Positions 13,621-26,612 of a DNA stretch of 64,000 nt are shown piece by piece; positions within the stretch are counted from its first letter, which is position 1; each line of letters starts with the position of its first letter. The stretch comes from Phoronis australis (Eukaryota > Phoronida > Phoronidae): positions 933,162 through 997,161 of the forward strand of contig NMRA01000105.1 of the NCBI GenBank assembly GCA_002633005.1. Reading direction: 5' to 3'. The notes beneath the pieces were generated by a model. That model worked only from the letters and a program-made list of their open reading frames with translations, made no database searches and was not told the origin of the DNA. The translations under genes were made by a program, and so were the position numbers.

Positions 13621-14991
13621 CCTACCGAACCCATGGCCAACACACGTTACGATTTAGCCAATATGCACCATCCGTCATGTTAAAAACTGGGTATTATACA
13701 CATACAGTCAGCGGAGTGTTTACTTTATCATTCCTTCTGAAATTTCAGTACGTATGTTTTACAAATCACTCTCACGAGTACTTTATATAATACGGAAATG
13801 TGGGCACGGGCCTAATTCCGACAGATTATATTGTGAAACTTAATGCAAAACGTTAAATTTCCGAGTTTGCTGCCGTAGTAAATTTGCTTGGCCCATTAGT
13901 ATTTATATTTTACAGCATAGCCTACATGCCACATGAAAGAGTGAGTGTTGCTTAAAAGTACTCTGAAATTACAAACGCGAAGTTAAGTCCCCAATGTAAA
14001 GAAGATATCCCTGCTGTAAATATTTATAATCCATAAAAAGTTATAAAGCAAATTCCACCTCCTTCATTTCAAACGACACTCCCTGTCACGCGCATGACTA
14101 TACATGCGTTTGCATTAAAACAATAGGTAGTTTTATGATGACATTTACATTGACCACAAAATATATGTTAATTGGCGTGCTATGAGAACTATTCCAACTA
14201 CTTTATTACACTTATCGCGCGATATCTGTTCAAATGGACCGAGAGACTCGCATAAACGTAAATCACACCGTGTCTGCATAAACTCTATACCATACACCCG
14301 AGTAGAGATTCCGACGTCTGAGGTTAAGATACAAAAAGTACTCATTTTCTGCAACAAATCGTGCATGTCCTGGAGGATTTGCTTTTATACAGGTTTAAGA
14401 AAATCTCCAAATTGCAACCGATGAGCATAATACGATCGCAATGCGTCCTGTCTGATATTGCAGACCGAAGATATTTTCTCATTAATTATTTTTAAACATC
14501 TTGATTTTAATTGATTTAAATAGCAGGCCCCACGGTCTAGAACACAAGTGTACATATATACTACTATTCTGTTAGACTGCTATAGTAAATGAGATTCCAG
14601 GTAAAAATGTCACATGTATGGATAGGCCTACGTAATTACTCTGGGTGAATCCTGGCGTAACGAGTTTACTATTGTATTATTTACTGAATGTACTTATCTA
14701 ACTGATGACTCATTTCTCTGTTTCTAACACATTGGCCTAATTAACATAAAAGGACATTAGAAAAAGCTATGAAAGCGGGGGAAGGAAAATAAGCAAATAT
14801 GTCACACTAAACTTCGAGATAAAGGAGATATTATCGTATTAACCACCGCAAAACGCAATTTTAGGATTGTCGTTGAACATGAAGACTTTTTAAAGTTATT
14901 AGCTTTAACCAGAGCTACATGTTTAACAACATTCGTTGTTTTTGGAATTTGACTACAAATCGCCAACTCTCTCTGTTGTCTAACAAACATT

Positions 14992-15049
14992 GGCTGTAAC
15001 CATGGTAGTTGGCTGTAACCATGGTAGTTGGCTGTAACCATGGTAGTTG
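14992..15049. repeat. 19-bp tandem repeat, three perfect copies
   Basis: GGCTGTAACCATGGTAGTT repeated three times without mismatch. Each unit contains an NcoI-type palindrome CCATGG within AACCATGGT. Confidence 0.95.
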
Positions 15050-15094
15050 ACTATACTACTTAAATACGCTTTTTGCCATCTACTCAGTGACGGA

Positions 15095-15320
15095 AAGGGG
15101 TGGAGGAAGCCATGGCCCCTAAATTGTCCCATATTCCATGTGACAGTTCGAGGGTGCTAATGTCTGACGGGCAAAATCCTGGCTAAAAAATACTCTGCCC
15201 CCCTACTTAACTCAAAATCCTGGATTCGCTCCTGCTACTGCATGGGTAGCGCAGGACTGAAAAAAGTGGGGGCTATAGCCCCCCTCCCCCCAGCCCCCTA
15301 TGATGCGCCGCCCATGTACT
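15095..15320. mobile_element. G-tract composite repeat, copy 1
   Basis: It contains CAAAATCCTGGATTCGCTCC and then GGGGGCTATAGCCCCC, both shared with 59,155-59,420 in the same order; the first part is shared with 25,385-25,700. Ends of the CGGATCCAGGATT kind and lack of ORFs indicate a non-autonomous dispersed element. Confidence 0.6.
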
Positions 15321-15647
15321 GATTGGGATTTGGCTCAGTCAGCATAACGTAATATTACCTTAATTAGATTTGCCCGAAAAAAGGAAGGAAAATTACTCAT
15401 TTTCCGCGATCACACTGAAAATGTGTCGATTGTTCAAAACACGGACTAATGTGACTGCTTATTTTGGTACTATTTATGCGTGAATTTAAACAGTACACAC
15501 CATGGATTTTTGCACATTTTGAATTACCGGTGGCCACAGACTAAATGTATGACGTAAAATTTAGCTAAATCCATGTTAATTTTGTATAGTTAGCTCGAAA
15601 TTTTGATTTTTCTTTCAATTTTGCCAATTTTCACATTTCCCGCCATG

Positions 15648-15655
15648 TGACGTCA
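15648..15655. promoter_or_regulatory. Perfect CRE (TGACGTCA) upstream of the 15,694 ORF
   Basis: A full palindromic CREB/ATF site, TGACGTCA, inside CCGCCATGTGACGTCATGGG, 38 bp before the candidate start codon. The position suits a core-promoter CRE. Binding is inferred only. Confidence 0.45.
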
Positions 15656-15693
15656 TGGGTTGAACACGAGAGATCAGTGACTAGTATTGAACA

Positions 15694-15955
15694 ATGGCGG
15701 AGAGTAGGCAATTTGAAAGCGACGACGATTATGAGCAAGAATTGAACGAATACTATGAAGAAACGTACGCAAATGGTAGCCAGGATGAAGAAATGGGGTT
15801 GCACGAAAGCGGAAACGAGTTTGATGTGCTTCCGGCTGCGTACTTTTCTACGCTGAGGCCTTACGATCTCCCGCGAGAGAAGCGGTCTCGGGCTCGACGA
15901 GTCAACCCAGTCATCCAACAGACGCTCCTGAATAAAGAGCCGATGTTTCTGAATG
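15694..15955 (+). CDS. Possible first exon of an unknown gene, acidic then basic N-terminus
   Basis: The ATG at 15694 sits in a good context (AACAATGGCGG) and opens a frame that stays open to 16086. A credible donor (GAATG/GTAAAT) at 15955 would end the exon in phase 1 after 87 codons. The product starts MAESRQFESDDDYEQELNEY, is very acidic for about 40 residues, then has a basic cluster (REKRSRARR) near residue 65. GC content is clearly above the flanks, and a perfect CRE lies 38 bp upstream of the ATG. I do not recognise the family, and no matching second exon was found. An unspliced 130-residue ORF to 16086 is the alternative. Confidence 0.5.
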
Positions 15956-18900
15956 GTAAATATTGCTCCTTATTGAACCAGGCCTTCATCGTAACGTTTC
16001 CTCTGACTGGAGTCGAAACACGAGTCCTCAAAGTGGGCAGAACACAGAGTGGCCCCGGACCGAATCGCTTAATTGGTCCACGCTGAGGTCCCACACTCTC
16101 GTTCGGAGCACGAAGCGATGCCACTTCTGCGCAAATTCGGCGTCCTTCGAAACACCGAGACGTTCTCCATCTGGCTGGTGTTGCTGCAGCTTCAGCAAAC
16201 ACATCTTTTTATCCCTCTACGAACCTTCTCGACGCTAAATATACTTTGCTTTCACTTCACTGTACAGGTGTATACACTTTGTTGCTGATCCGAACAGTAT
16301 GGCGAACGACTTGGGTTCAACCCATGATGTTGCAAATAATCATTATTTTTTTTAAAATTTTTGCGTGTTTCTTTATGAGCTGTGCAGTAAAAGCACTGAA
16401 ATCAAGTAAGATATAATAATAAAATTTATTTTGAGGTACTAGAGTCATGTTGCGTACACTTTAACTGAAGTAGACTTCACAACAGTGCTTGAATATAAAA
16501 AAGTCAAGCTGCTGGGAAGAATTGCTGCAGCAGTTTTTCTTTGGAAAGATTAATGATACGAATATTCGCTTTTCATTATTTCCCATTTTCAGATTAATGA
16601 AGGCTGTTAATATGTGCGTTGGCATTACACAAACCTGTGGTTTGCTTTCATCTCCAGAGGATAGCGGTTTCTAAATCGAGACTAAACCCAGGCATCAATC
16701 TAGCCCATTGCTAAGTGTTCCCGAGCACCTTGGTCCGGCATCATGATTCGCTGTTACAGTTGGACAAGTCGCTAAAACCCTTTACCAGCTGATACCAGAG
16801 AATCAAAACTGAACGCGCTCACTTTGGCTAATTTTTATCGTATGCATTATGGTAAAAACCATTCTTTTACGAGGAATTCAATTTAATAAGCCAAACAGTT
16901 CGAAGAGTCACCAGTTACATGTATATTCCAATATATTTTAGCCAGTGTTTTGCAGTCCACGCAACAGGACCTTTGATCACATTTCCTGAAAAACGGGCTT
17001 CGTGACGACAGCGGCGCTTGTACAAATCTAATGGCTGTGCCGTGAAACGAGCTAAGTTTCCAATGGAGACACATGTTCAAAAGAGACACTGTTATGGACG
17101 ATGAAAAAGAAATGAAATGTAAACACTGTAATAATGACAATAAAAAAACGGCGACGACGAATGAAGAAGGTTTTCTATGTCACGCAATAACTCCGGGAAT
17201 ATTGTTTTTGCCAAGCTTTTCAATGTAAATTACGAACAATGGGTTCGAATATTCTCAGCCTGTTTAACAATTTCTAGGGGCCAGACCCGGGAATTTAGGG
17301 TTCGGTCCAACGATATTCTGTTTTAGACATATATTAAAAGGGAAATAACCTCAGGCTTACTAAACTGGTATTCTTTTTTTCGTTTCAGCAGTACATATTC
17401 TACAGTATAGGGGGGGGGGCTCCTTTCGGCTATATCACGTCAAATCTAAATGTCACATTACTGTGAAAATCATTCTCACATACCTTTTGCTTAGGAAGAC
17501 AAATGCGATCTACCATTCGATGAAGATTTTGCAAGTTTCCTTTGGCTATACTGGTAACTAAACGCATTCACTAACCGACCATTGCGAATACAGGCAATGA
17601 AAATCGCAACAACAATAAAACTGAGTCTACATGAACTACAGAGGCAATAGGCGAGGACCTGGTAGTTACCCTACCCCCTCACGAACTCCGCGCGTTCTCA
17701 TATAAGGCGTTCTTCGCTCCTGGTCCCAATTCCGTTCCTACGATATGTACTTCTTTTTTCTCGCACCGCAATTATTTTTAATCAAACATGGCCACTCCTT
17801 AGTTCACAAACCAATTGTCAATGACTTTAGTCACAAATTTAGAGAGGGCATTATGCATTACTGAACTGGAAAACGTGTATGAGACATGTTCGAAAGACAG
17901 CAATTGTCAGTGAGTGCCAAGAAGCACATACTAGTAGCCAGTGAGAGAACTGGTGAAAAGAATTCTGTTGGGAAGCTATGCGAGGCTGGTTACCTTGACA
18001 TTGCGATACTTCGAGGGACAATATGGCCCTATCAATTTAAACAGTTTTAAGTGTCACCGTTTGGTCTATTCGCGCTATTCGTAACGGGATGGCCGGAATG
18101 GCTGATGTGTTCCGCAGTATTCCACATGCATGTACATGTATTGTTTGTGCCAACATACGAGACCTTTATTCTGTACCGATGACCGGGTATTCCGTTGAGA
18201 TATACATGTAGGCAGCAGACTGGACTTGAGTATACAAGAATCTTTGAACAATGACAGGCAGGCAGGGAATGTTCATCGGAACACCAATGAATCTTTCAAA
18301 TAGGTAAAAAGCAAAAAGGGTATTGCGCCTTTAATTTCTTCGTCATGATTCAAAATCTTAAAATGATAAGAGATATCAAAGCCAAACAGCATCTTGCTAG
18401 GTTAAGATGTCAAAGAACATGTCCATGCTGAGCGGATGCGATAAACACAAAAATTAAGGTCGCCTACAGGGCATTTGAAGTTAAAAGGATACCAAACCTG
18501 GTTTTGGCCTATTAGCAGATATTAAAAACGACTTACCCAGTTTTCTGAAACAAACTAATGCAATGTAATTCTTGGCAACCATCAAAAGTTTCGATTAAAA
18601 TTTGAAAATTACCCTTTCCAGGTCTGCTAAATGGGTTATAAGCGTGACCTACGCTTTAGGCGAGTTAGGGTAATTGTGGGGACCATGGTAACGACCACCC
18701 GCCCAGAATAAGAATACTCTACCTCTGACATGAGTTTTTTTCTCAACCATTTATCGGGACTTTGCCATCGGGTGGTTACAAAAAACATGAAACAAGAACT
18801 CACACCAGTCACACCCTTACACCCACAATTACACATAAATTTACAAAAAAGGTTCCAAATTTTCCCCATTTTTGTTAAAGTTTGACACACTTGAGTTTTT

Positions 18901-20581
18901 ACAGGCTATGTAGTTTTCAGAGTTGTGATAGTCACTGACGAAATTTACAAAGACGTTGACACACAAATTTCGGCCTTTACATTTAGAATTCAAGAGAGGA
19001 GGCAGTGTGGCCTAGTGTTTTTTATTGAATCCTGCTTTTATCACTTAAGTGGGACATCAATGATGCATTAGCAGGCGACACAACGAGGATTGGTCGAAAT
19101 CACCAAAACAGGGTTTATATTCCTTTTAAAGGGAAACTGGGCTGTCATTGAAAGGTAGGTTCCAGTGCATCCAAAACGAGGGAAACTATAAAGATGCCCA
19201 ACTTGTAGTGACAACCATTTAAAAAAGACACCGTTCGCATGTCGTCACCTTGGTTTAATTGTGCCAACTGACCGTAAACTTCACGTAGATTACACAGGCG
19301 GAAACATTCTGTTGCATGACTGAGGCCAACCAATGAGTGATGTTAAGGCCCTAAAGCGGCGCTCTTCTGCGTTCTGTACAAATTTGAGAATAATTACAAC
19401 GGTTATACACCATGTCCTGGTATAAATATCTTAAACCTGCTCCACAAGCGTACACCAGGCTATTCCTCGTCAACGCCGTCGTGGTCTTAACCTATGAAGG
19501 TGTTTGAAGCGGTGGCACTGATTACAATAAATCGCCTGAAATAATGACATCTGACACGCGACTGCAGTCTTTACACAACAGAAACTAGCCCGCCGTGACA
19601 ATCATCTTAACGGGTCTGGTTTCATGAAGCAATAATTAACTGCCATCTTTTCTTCACCGGTTTCTAACAGAAGGTGCATAGATTCAACTTCAAAAGTTGG
19701 TTTTTCAGTGACAGAAACGGCAGGATTGTTTAAGAAGCTAATCAACGCTATCAAACTACTTGGGGTTTACCTTTGCACACATGCGGAAATTGGTTTCAGC
19801 CACAAGAAAACCTCTCAAACCACTACCAGTGGCCAAAATGGAAGGGATGAGCAGTTCGTTTTCAAACGTGAATACTTGCTGATACATTGGGTGATCCGTT
19901 TTATTTTGGAGTTAAGTTCATTTCCCACCAACTTATGAAAATGATTGGTACACATTTTATAAGCCAATACAGACGTAGGTCAATCACATGTCATAATTTA
20001 GGTTTCAGTAATGTGATCAAGTCCGCGTCTGTTTGCATCCGCCTCGACTCGGCGATCACGCACACAAGCACAATCAGTCAACGGTAAGCGAAGACAATGT
20101 GTTTCTTGATAACCACTGCTAAGGCATTGTTTCCCACATTATGTGCGGGTTTGACCACGACACAGCCGCACACATCGGGGTGTAGAGAACAGCCTTCCGT
20201 TTTCCCGCATAACTTTTTCAATTCCGGACTCCCACGAAACCGTGGGGGGCCAATTAAATGTCTAATTTACCAGGACAGTTTGGCTGACCGCTCAGAAAAT
20301 GCGACCGTGTTCCAATAATTTCAATGAGGTTCTGACAAGCATAAGCACTTAAAAATTACCAGGTCTTCCAAGTACACAACACGAAATTGAAAAAAAATAT
20401 ACAACCAGTTTACTAACCTGGATTTATATTGCAAGCTTGGTCCCGGTCTTTAACGAACGCTCCCAGGCTAAGTTGGTATTACACCTTTACTTTCAGAACC
20501 AAGCCGTCAAATCTTTATTACAAACTCTACGGTAGCTATCATGAAAGTGATTTATATACGGAGCGCAGGCAGTGAAGCTAG

Positions 20582-20589
20582 TGACGTCA
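20582..20589. promoter_or_regulatory. Second perfect CRE (TGACGTCA)
   Basis: TGACGTCA within GCTAGTGACGTCATAGG. Unlike the site at 15648, I see no convincing start codon or exon nearby, so its function is unknown. Confidence 0.2.
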
Positions 20590-21689
20590 TAGGAACTCCA
20601 ACTCTATTCGCAGAAACGGACTCGACAGTGTCGAAAGATGAATGCATTGTAATGCCCGTAAATATTCCAAGAACGTAAATTGTTGACAGTAGATTTCATG
20701 AAGGCGTTTGCAGGCGATTTATGTCTGGCCACAGTATACATGTACATGTAGGAAGTCAAATACACCACCTCCAAAAGTTATCAAAAAACTGGTAACTGAT
20801 GCGTCAAAACGCAGTCAAAACAACGAAACAAAATGTTGAGATTTCATGCAAAGATTTAACCAGACAACTGTCGGTGCGTAGTAAGCTGGCTGATTAAATT
20901 GACATGGATGGTTATACAGCTATTTAAAACTCATTTTTTTTAAGTGTGTCATTTTTCACGCAGGACGCTTTCTGAAAGACTGGAATGTTTCAATTATATC
21001 CCTGAAACAGTTCGCTGCTGGCCTGTTAAGTAGAGGCAAATCACCCAACTGTTGACGTCGACAGGCTTTCCAAACTTGTGTTTGAGATCTTTAAAACGCT
21101 ATCTTGTGGTAACGGGATGTCTTGACTTCAAAGACGCTGGGTATAATTTATATGCCAGGCATATCCTCACTTTGCCGTAGATAAAAAACATGTTCTCGAA
21201 TACAATCAATTCAATAAAATTGAATCGTATTATGGGTGGACCTTATGGAGGTGCCGATTCTAATGTCTTCAAGGCGACGTTGAGGGAGACTGTCTAGTAA
21301 CCATTGATTTTTTATTTTTCTCGTATTCATTTATTTAAATTCTTTATTCATTCATTTTCCAAATTGTAACATTTAGTCGGTTAAATGAGCCCGTGTCTCG
21401 TATTCACTGCTTTAATACCGACTATATATGTATACAGGCCGATCTAGCATGTACTAAAAGGAGTCCAACCGCAATTTCCGAAGGAGAATATCCGCGTAAG
21501 TTCTAAAAATGGAATGCCTGTGATTTTTTGGTCTTGTCCGCAGGGGAGGGGGCACCTGGGCTTAAATCTTCTTTTGGTGCATTCTAACTAAATTTTCCAA
21601 ATCAAGTGAAGACTAGAAAAATACACAGGTGGATAATAAAACAACATGTAGTGATAAAGCAATGAAATCGGACAAAATACACCAATTGT

Positions 21690-21800
21690 CCATCACCACC
21701 ACCACCATAACGGATCAGTGTAACCGTCATAATCACCGTCATCTTCCTCATCATTATCACCAGGACATCATCATTGTCGTCGTCATCATAATGTTAGCCG
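21690..21800. repeat. Degenerate ATC/CAT trinucleotide tract
   Basis: The sequence is dominated by CAC, CAT and ATC triplets (CATCACCACCACCACCATAA, CATCATCATTGTCGTCGTCA). The ORFs that cross it are low-complexity artefacts. Confidence 0.75.
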
Positions 21801-22478
21801 TGACAATTACCACACTGTTCATCGTTGCATGGATATCAAACATACCGCGGTCTTCCCAAGTGTCATTATCATAATTCCATATGCGGTCGGGGTTGGAAAA
21901 AATAACGCGTGAGTGTGGAAATTGTCATCGCCATCTCCATGTCGTCACCATCGCCAATGTTGGCTTCACAATTCGTGCCGGACTGAACTGTAGGTGATTA
22001 GGCGTCATCGTCTCAATCGCAAACTATACAAGTCCATACAATGTACAGACTGACTTCCCGGAAGGAATGTCGCTTGCAAAGGTACATGTAGCAGTCAGTT
22101 TTGGTGACCAACGTGCACAGAGCACAAGAACGCGTCACCAGAGCAACTTATAGCTCTGCTAGCCTTTTCATCGCACGCTTTACACTCCGTAATTGCAACA
22201 TGATTGCTAACGACTAATAATTTGTTAATGAAGCATCGCGTACACACAGCAGGAAATTGGGCGTATGAATTCTGTTAGATATATCTCATTGGCGTTTATT
22301 GAGGTAATTTACAATGACAGTCGACTGGTTTACGCGGGAAGTCTTCGAGAAATATCAGAGAACACGATTTCAATCAATTAGACGTTTAGTTAATTAATAT
22401 ATGGTGCCGAGAATTAAATCTCGGTAGAACCAGGTTGTCATAAATCCGGCATAGAAGTTTCCAGTGTTGCGCCCACGG

Positions 22479-22520
22479 TGCGAGGTGGTCGAGTGGTAAA
22501 ACCACGATGTTATCTAAGGG
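22479..22520 (+). repeat. tRNA-like 5' half (SINE head or tRNA fragment)
   Basis: GCGAGGTGGTCGAGTGGTAA closely resembles the acceptor, D-arm and A-box start of a tRNA-Ser/Leu. No B box or 3' half follows at the expected 40-60 nt, so this is a truncated tRNA-derived repeat and not a functional tRNA gene. Confidence 0.4.
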
Positions 22521-22529
22521 GACTAATGC

Positions 22530-24250
22530 GAGTAGTGACGTTTAATAAACATATGTAGGCCTACTGAAAGATGAAATCAATGCCATAACGGAAATATTCA
22601 GGCACTGCATTTTGCTTCAGTTGCATCACTAAGGCCCTCAGGCTCTTGCGGGGGAGGGGGGCTAACACGCCACAAACTGTCACAACAGCACAAGATGTAG
22701 CAATTCTTGACATTTCATAACAACGGATGTTCATGACAGGTAGATCTGTTGGGATTCCCCTCGATAAGCAGACACGAACGGCTATCCTTTATAGATCCTA
22801 ACCAGCACCTCACTATTGGCATCGATTGCGGAGGAATGAAGACTTTCGATTAAAAACACCAACTGTAGTAAATTTTAGCTACCCTGTGAGGTTGTACAAA
22901 TTGCTATAACTCTCAATTGCGGTGATTTGCGCAGACCTTCGTAAAACGCAACTGGGTGCGGCAACTTCTTGTCGATGACTTGGGACAGATAGTGCTTGGC
23001 AGGGCTGCACAATCGCTGCATGGCGTGTAAGGCATCCCACATACAACAACAAACGTGCACTGAGAGGGCAAATAATCGTCTTTTGCGTCCTCGGTTGTAT
23101 CCTTTGCCAGTTGTCAAGTGTTTCCTCGTGAATGTGACGACGAATGACGACAATTTTCGGACGGATCTACAGCCTTTGTGCCCCGGCTCTAGTCGGACAA
23201 CTTTATATTTCTACGTTTACCTTTATATTTTCAGAGCCTCCATGACAGATTTTCACGCAATTAAATTGACTAGGTTGCCATTAAAGAGACGATGGCTTAT
23301 TTTTGTTTTCAATTTTATTCGATGTATTGTGTCACTTGGTATCTTTTTTGTTTATTTGCGAGTCTGTTAGCATCTGCCTCTCTATCTGCCATATCGCTCC
23401 AAGGATAACGAAAATGTGCACCTGACGTGAAGGCCACGGGTGACGCTTATTTTAGATAAGGAGGGGACCTACTATACTGTGGCAAGCCCCCAGGGTCATT
23501 TTTGCATTCATAGCTGTGCCTGCTAAACCCATGACACGACTCTTGTGAAATACGCTGCGAACGTCAAGTGAGACTCATCGACATATGAAATCTTCGTTCG
23601 GACGGATTCGACTACCGCGGTGCATCGTAGTGACAAATCTAGTTGTACGTTGGTCTCTATCTCTTCGGAATTACTGGACGAATTTTTCATAAAATGTGGC
23701 AAACTAGGCCTTCCCATTTTTAGATCGGTTCGAGATATTCTGTACCACCTGCTGGCCATTTTGATACTAATAATAACCCCTAGTGGGATACCGTTTGCGG
23801 TGCAGTCACGTGGATGCATTACACTTTTTTGTTATGAGTATCTCTCGTTTACGACGTTTTTGTGCGTGAAAATCACAAAGCGCAACAGTGGCAATTTGAC
23901 AGTACTGATGATTATTGCAAAGAATTTGTAGGAAACGCTAGAACATACCACAGCAGACGTAAACATTGTGCCCATCTACCATATCGCCATCCAGCAACAA
24001 TACATATTATTTCACCGCTACTTTGAACCGCAAACTGTCGTAATTATACAAACTACCGCAATCAACAAATATTTATAGTAAAATGCCGCAACACGTAGGC
24101 CTTCGAAGCACAAACTTCCGTTGCACAATTTGTGGTTTGCGACGTTGCGCAGATCCTCGAAGCGCTAATTGTCGCAACTAATCGAAATGCTTTTGGATGC
24201 ACAGACACTGTACTGAGTTGTTTTCAACACTTCGAAATCTGAGGGCATGA
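22530..24250. other. No recognisable gene; overlapping mid-sized ORFs
   Basis: ORFs of 92-124 codons on both strands at 22,875-23,370 and 23,523-23,931 overlap one another. I see no motif, splice pattern or domain that lets me choose between them. Confidence 0.4.
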
Positions 24251-24265
24251 TTCTACCCCTTGGAA

Positions 24266-24355
24266 ATGGCCGACCGACCGGGGGAGCCTGGAAAGAGTCC
24301 AAGGCGGCTGGAGGGACAATATCGTTTTCTCTTCAATGAAGTCACGATATTCTAG
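24266..24355 (+). CDS. Very short ORF with coding-like composition
   Basis: The frame MADRPGEPGKSPRRLEGQYR and on to VTIF then TAG is 29 residues, with a good start context (GAAATGGCC). The local GC peak stands out from AT-rich flanks. This could be a first exon, an upstream ORF or chance; no donor is evident inside it. Confidence 0.18.
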   Translation: MADRPGEPGKSPRRLEGQYRFLFNEVTIF

Positions 24356-25384
24356 ATAATGTTATTGTAACCAATTTAACGTTGACGACGGTAAAGAGAG
24401 GGACTATATGACGGAACACAGGTGGTTCAAGGTTGAATGAACGACGTGGTTGGCGGCGAAAACAGCGCATCGGTTTGGGTGACTTCTATATAAGTACATG
24501 AAAGTGACACGTGATGTAAAACCATTGGACATACTGAAGACTGACATGTACATGTAGGATCAGATGGTTGCCGTATTGTCGTTTGTCAGTGATACCGCCA
24601 ATGTGGGTCCTGCATTTCAAATACAGTGGCTTCCCGTCAGTCTAAAAATCGTCGTTTATGTGACGACGTTATTTTCCGGTATAATTAATGTGAAAGAAAC
24701 TTCAAAGCGTCGAAAAATACATGTATCAAAGATATTCGCGCGGCGATTTGCATATACATGCGAACAATGTGGTTGGCGAAAGTATCCCAAAAATGTTACA
24801 AATCCCAATCAGTTTGCTCAAAAAGGTGTGCACATCCTGTTGCAGTTTGAGGGTTGCTAGTGATTTTAGGATTGCGACAATTTCTTCAGTTATGATAATT
24901 TGTGGTTAGTAACACCGGCTGTAGTGGAAAATGACGCGACGGTCTTGCGAATGTGAAAACGTTTTCGAAGAAAGTGAAGTGCTGTACAGTAACTCACGCC
25001 AGGAAGTTGTGTACATGCATCTGCGAACATTTCGAGACAATTTGTGAGGGTTGATATTTGTGAAATTAAATTGTTTGTTGATGAGCGTCAAACAGTCACT
25101 TTGACGTCTTTGAACAGTGGTAGAATGTTATTTCAAGCTCACAGTGAATACGTATTGGCAATTTAATCCTCAGGCTGCCAATAGTGCCCATGTCAACCGT
25201 GGACAGCGTTTTTGCCGTGGGTGAGCCGTAAGGCAACCCTCTCCCTCCAAGTGTCGCCCTTCATTTTGCGAAGACTCCCTCGCAAATGCCATTTCTCAAT
25301 TTGTGGAAAACAACAATAACTTTGAGAGGCAGTTGGGGGCGGAAGTACGAAATTGGAGTTCTTTGATTTTGCGTACTTTGCACT

Positions 25385-25700
25385 GGCGGATTTAGGTGGG
25401 GGGCAAGGGGGCCGTGCCCCCCCCCCTAAAATTCTACCAGATACCATTTGGCAGATCGGGTGCGAATTGCTGACAAGCACATGCGCTCAACCAGGGGGTT
25501 TCGGGGGGCTCGCGGGGTGAATACACAATGCATAGGCCTGAATAAACCCCTTTTACCGTTTTTTTGGTCAAAAGGTCCGCAAACCCCCCAGACCCCCGCA
25601 TCCCTACACCCTACATTTTAGGCTGGTCTGCCGAAATTCTGGTTATTCCTAAGACCTGAACCCCCTAGCTCAAAATCCTGGATCCACCCCAGCTTTATAT
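25385..25700. mobile_element. G-tract composite repeat, copy 2
   Basis: It starts GGCGGATTTAGGTGGGGGGC and ends CAAAATCCTGGATCCACCCC, so its ends are imperfect inverted repeats. Long G and C runs (GCCCCCCCCCC) fill the left half. The minus-strand 95-codon frame here (RPPCPPPKSAS) is a by-product of this repeat. Confidence 0.65.
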
Positions 25701-26524
25701 AGATGAAATGCAGCCTATGCTTCAGCCTCGCAATTTTGTGTATGCAGCCACTGAGCCGCAAGCTGCCGTGATTGAGTAAAATACTTTAATAGCTTCAGGC
25801 ACATGCCATGAAGGAATTGGCTTTGTGTCGAAATAGTGCAGAATTAAAAACAAATTCAGTTATCTATATGACTTGATGAGCTTGCCTCGCGGATAAAACA
25901 AATGTATTAATCGCTCACGTACAAGATGATCAGAATGTCCAATCCAAAGCACAAACACGAGTCTGTGATAGTGCGACTTAGTGAATGTTGTAATGACCAT
26001 TACGCAACGGTCGTGCAATTAAGCGGTGACGTTCGTACATTCAGTTTACACGCTCATCAGCGCGTGGGAAGTAAAAGCTCCGAAAGAAAGCAGATATCGC
26101 CTGCAGCGAAGTGACGCCAGCATTTGCGCTGTGGTACAGAATTAATTAGTCATACATAGACTCCGAACTCAATTCGCGCCAAGAGCTGCAGATGTACTAC
26201 TAGGTATATGTGACGACACTGCTAAAGTGTCAATCGAATAAAAAACAAATAAACGGAATTCTCGGTGTACGTGAACTATGAGGAACATCTTAGGAGTTGG
26301 TTTTAAAGAAACAATATCGCTTTTACGGCTAAAAAGAGCATTTTTGGAATTATTGTGAAATGGCATAGATTTATCCACGTTATAAGCTTAACCTAGAGCT
26401 ATAAAACATCAAAATCCGTTGTGTTTCTTGTGAGTTTATTCTAGCCATTCTCTGCCAAACATCCGTTGAAATCAGCCGAGGCTGACGGATTTAACATTTA
26501 AATATACTTCGAGGGGGGTTTATG

Positions 26525-26612
26525 CTCAGCGCCAGAACGTTAGGCTGGATCTGCGGAGGTCGCGGCCTCGATTCCACACTACCGTACGGGTGATTTCGGA
26601 AAAAAAAAACAC
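26525..26612 (+). repeat. SINE-like element, tRNA-derived head plus A-tract
   Basis: TGCTCAGCGCCAGAACGTTA resembles an A box. CGGCCTCGATTCC about 35 bp later resembles a B box (GGTTCGANTCC). An uninterrupted run of ten A residues follows at about 26,600. The spacing suits a pol III-promoted SINE; no second copy in the window confirms it. Confidence 0.35.

Larger units (their letters stand above)
13621..15640. other. Interval between two possible divergent first exons
   Basis: No coding signal beyond short ORFs. It contains a three-copy 19-bp tandem repeat near 15,000 and a G-tract composite repeat at 15,095-15,320. Confidence 0.5.
16090..22470. other. No recognisable gene
   Basis: Short ORFs only. 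Any second exon of the 15,694 gene would be expected in this direction, but none is identifiable by eye. A perfect CRE lies at 20,582, and a CAT/ATC-rich low-complexity stretch begins at 21,690. Confidence 0.5.

Noticed and set aside
15861-16202. 113-codon minus-strand ORF
   Set aside because: It is antisense to the plus-strand ORF at 15,694, which has the better start, upstream CRE and donor.
22479-22560. Functional tRNA-Ser/Leu gene
   Set aside because: Only the 5' half is tRNA-like; there is no anticodon arm, B box or acceptor closure.
25193-25480. Proline-rich protein on the minus strand
   Set aside because: The Pro-rich part is the C/G-run repeat found elsewhere in the window.
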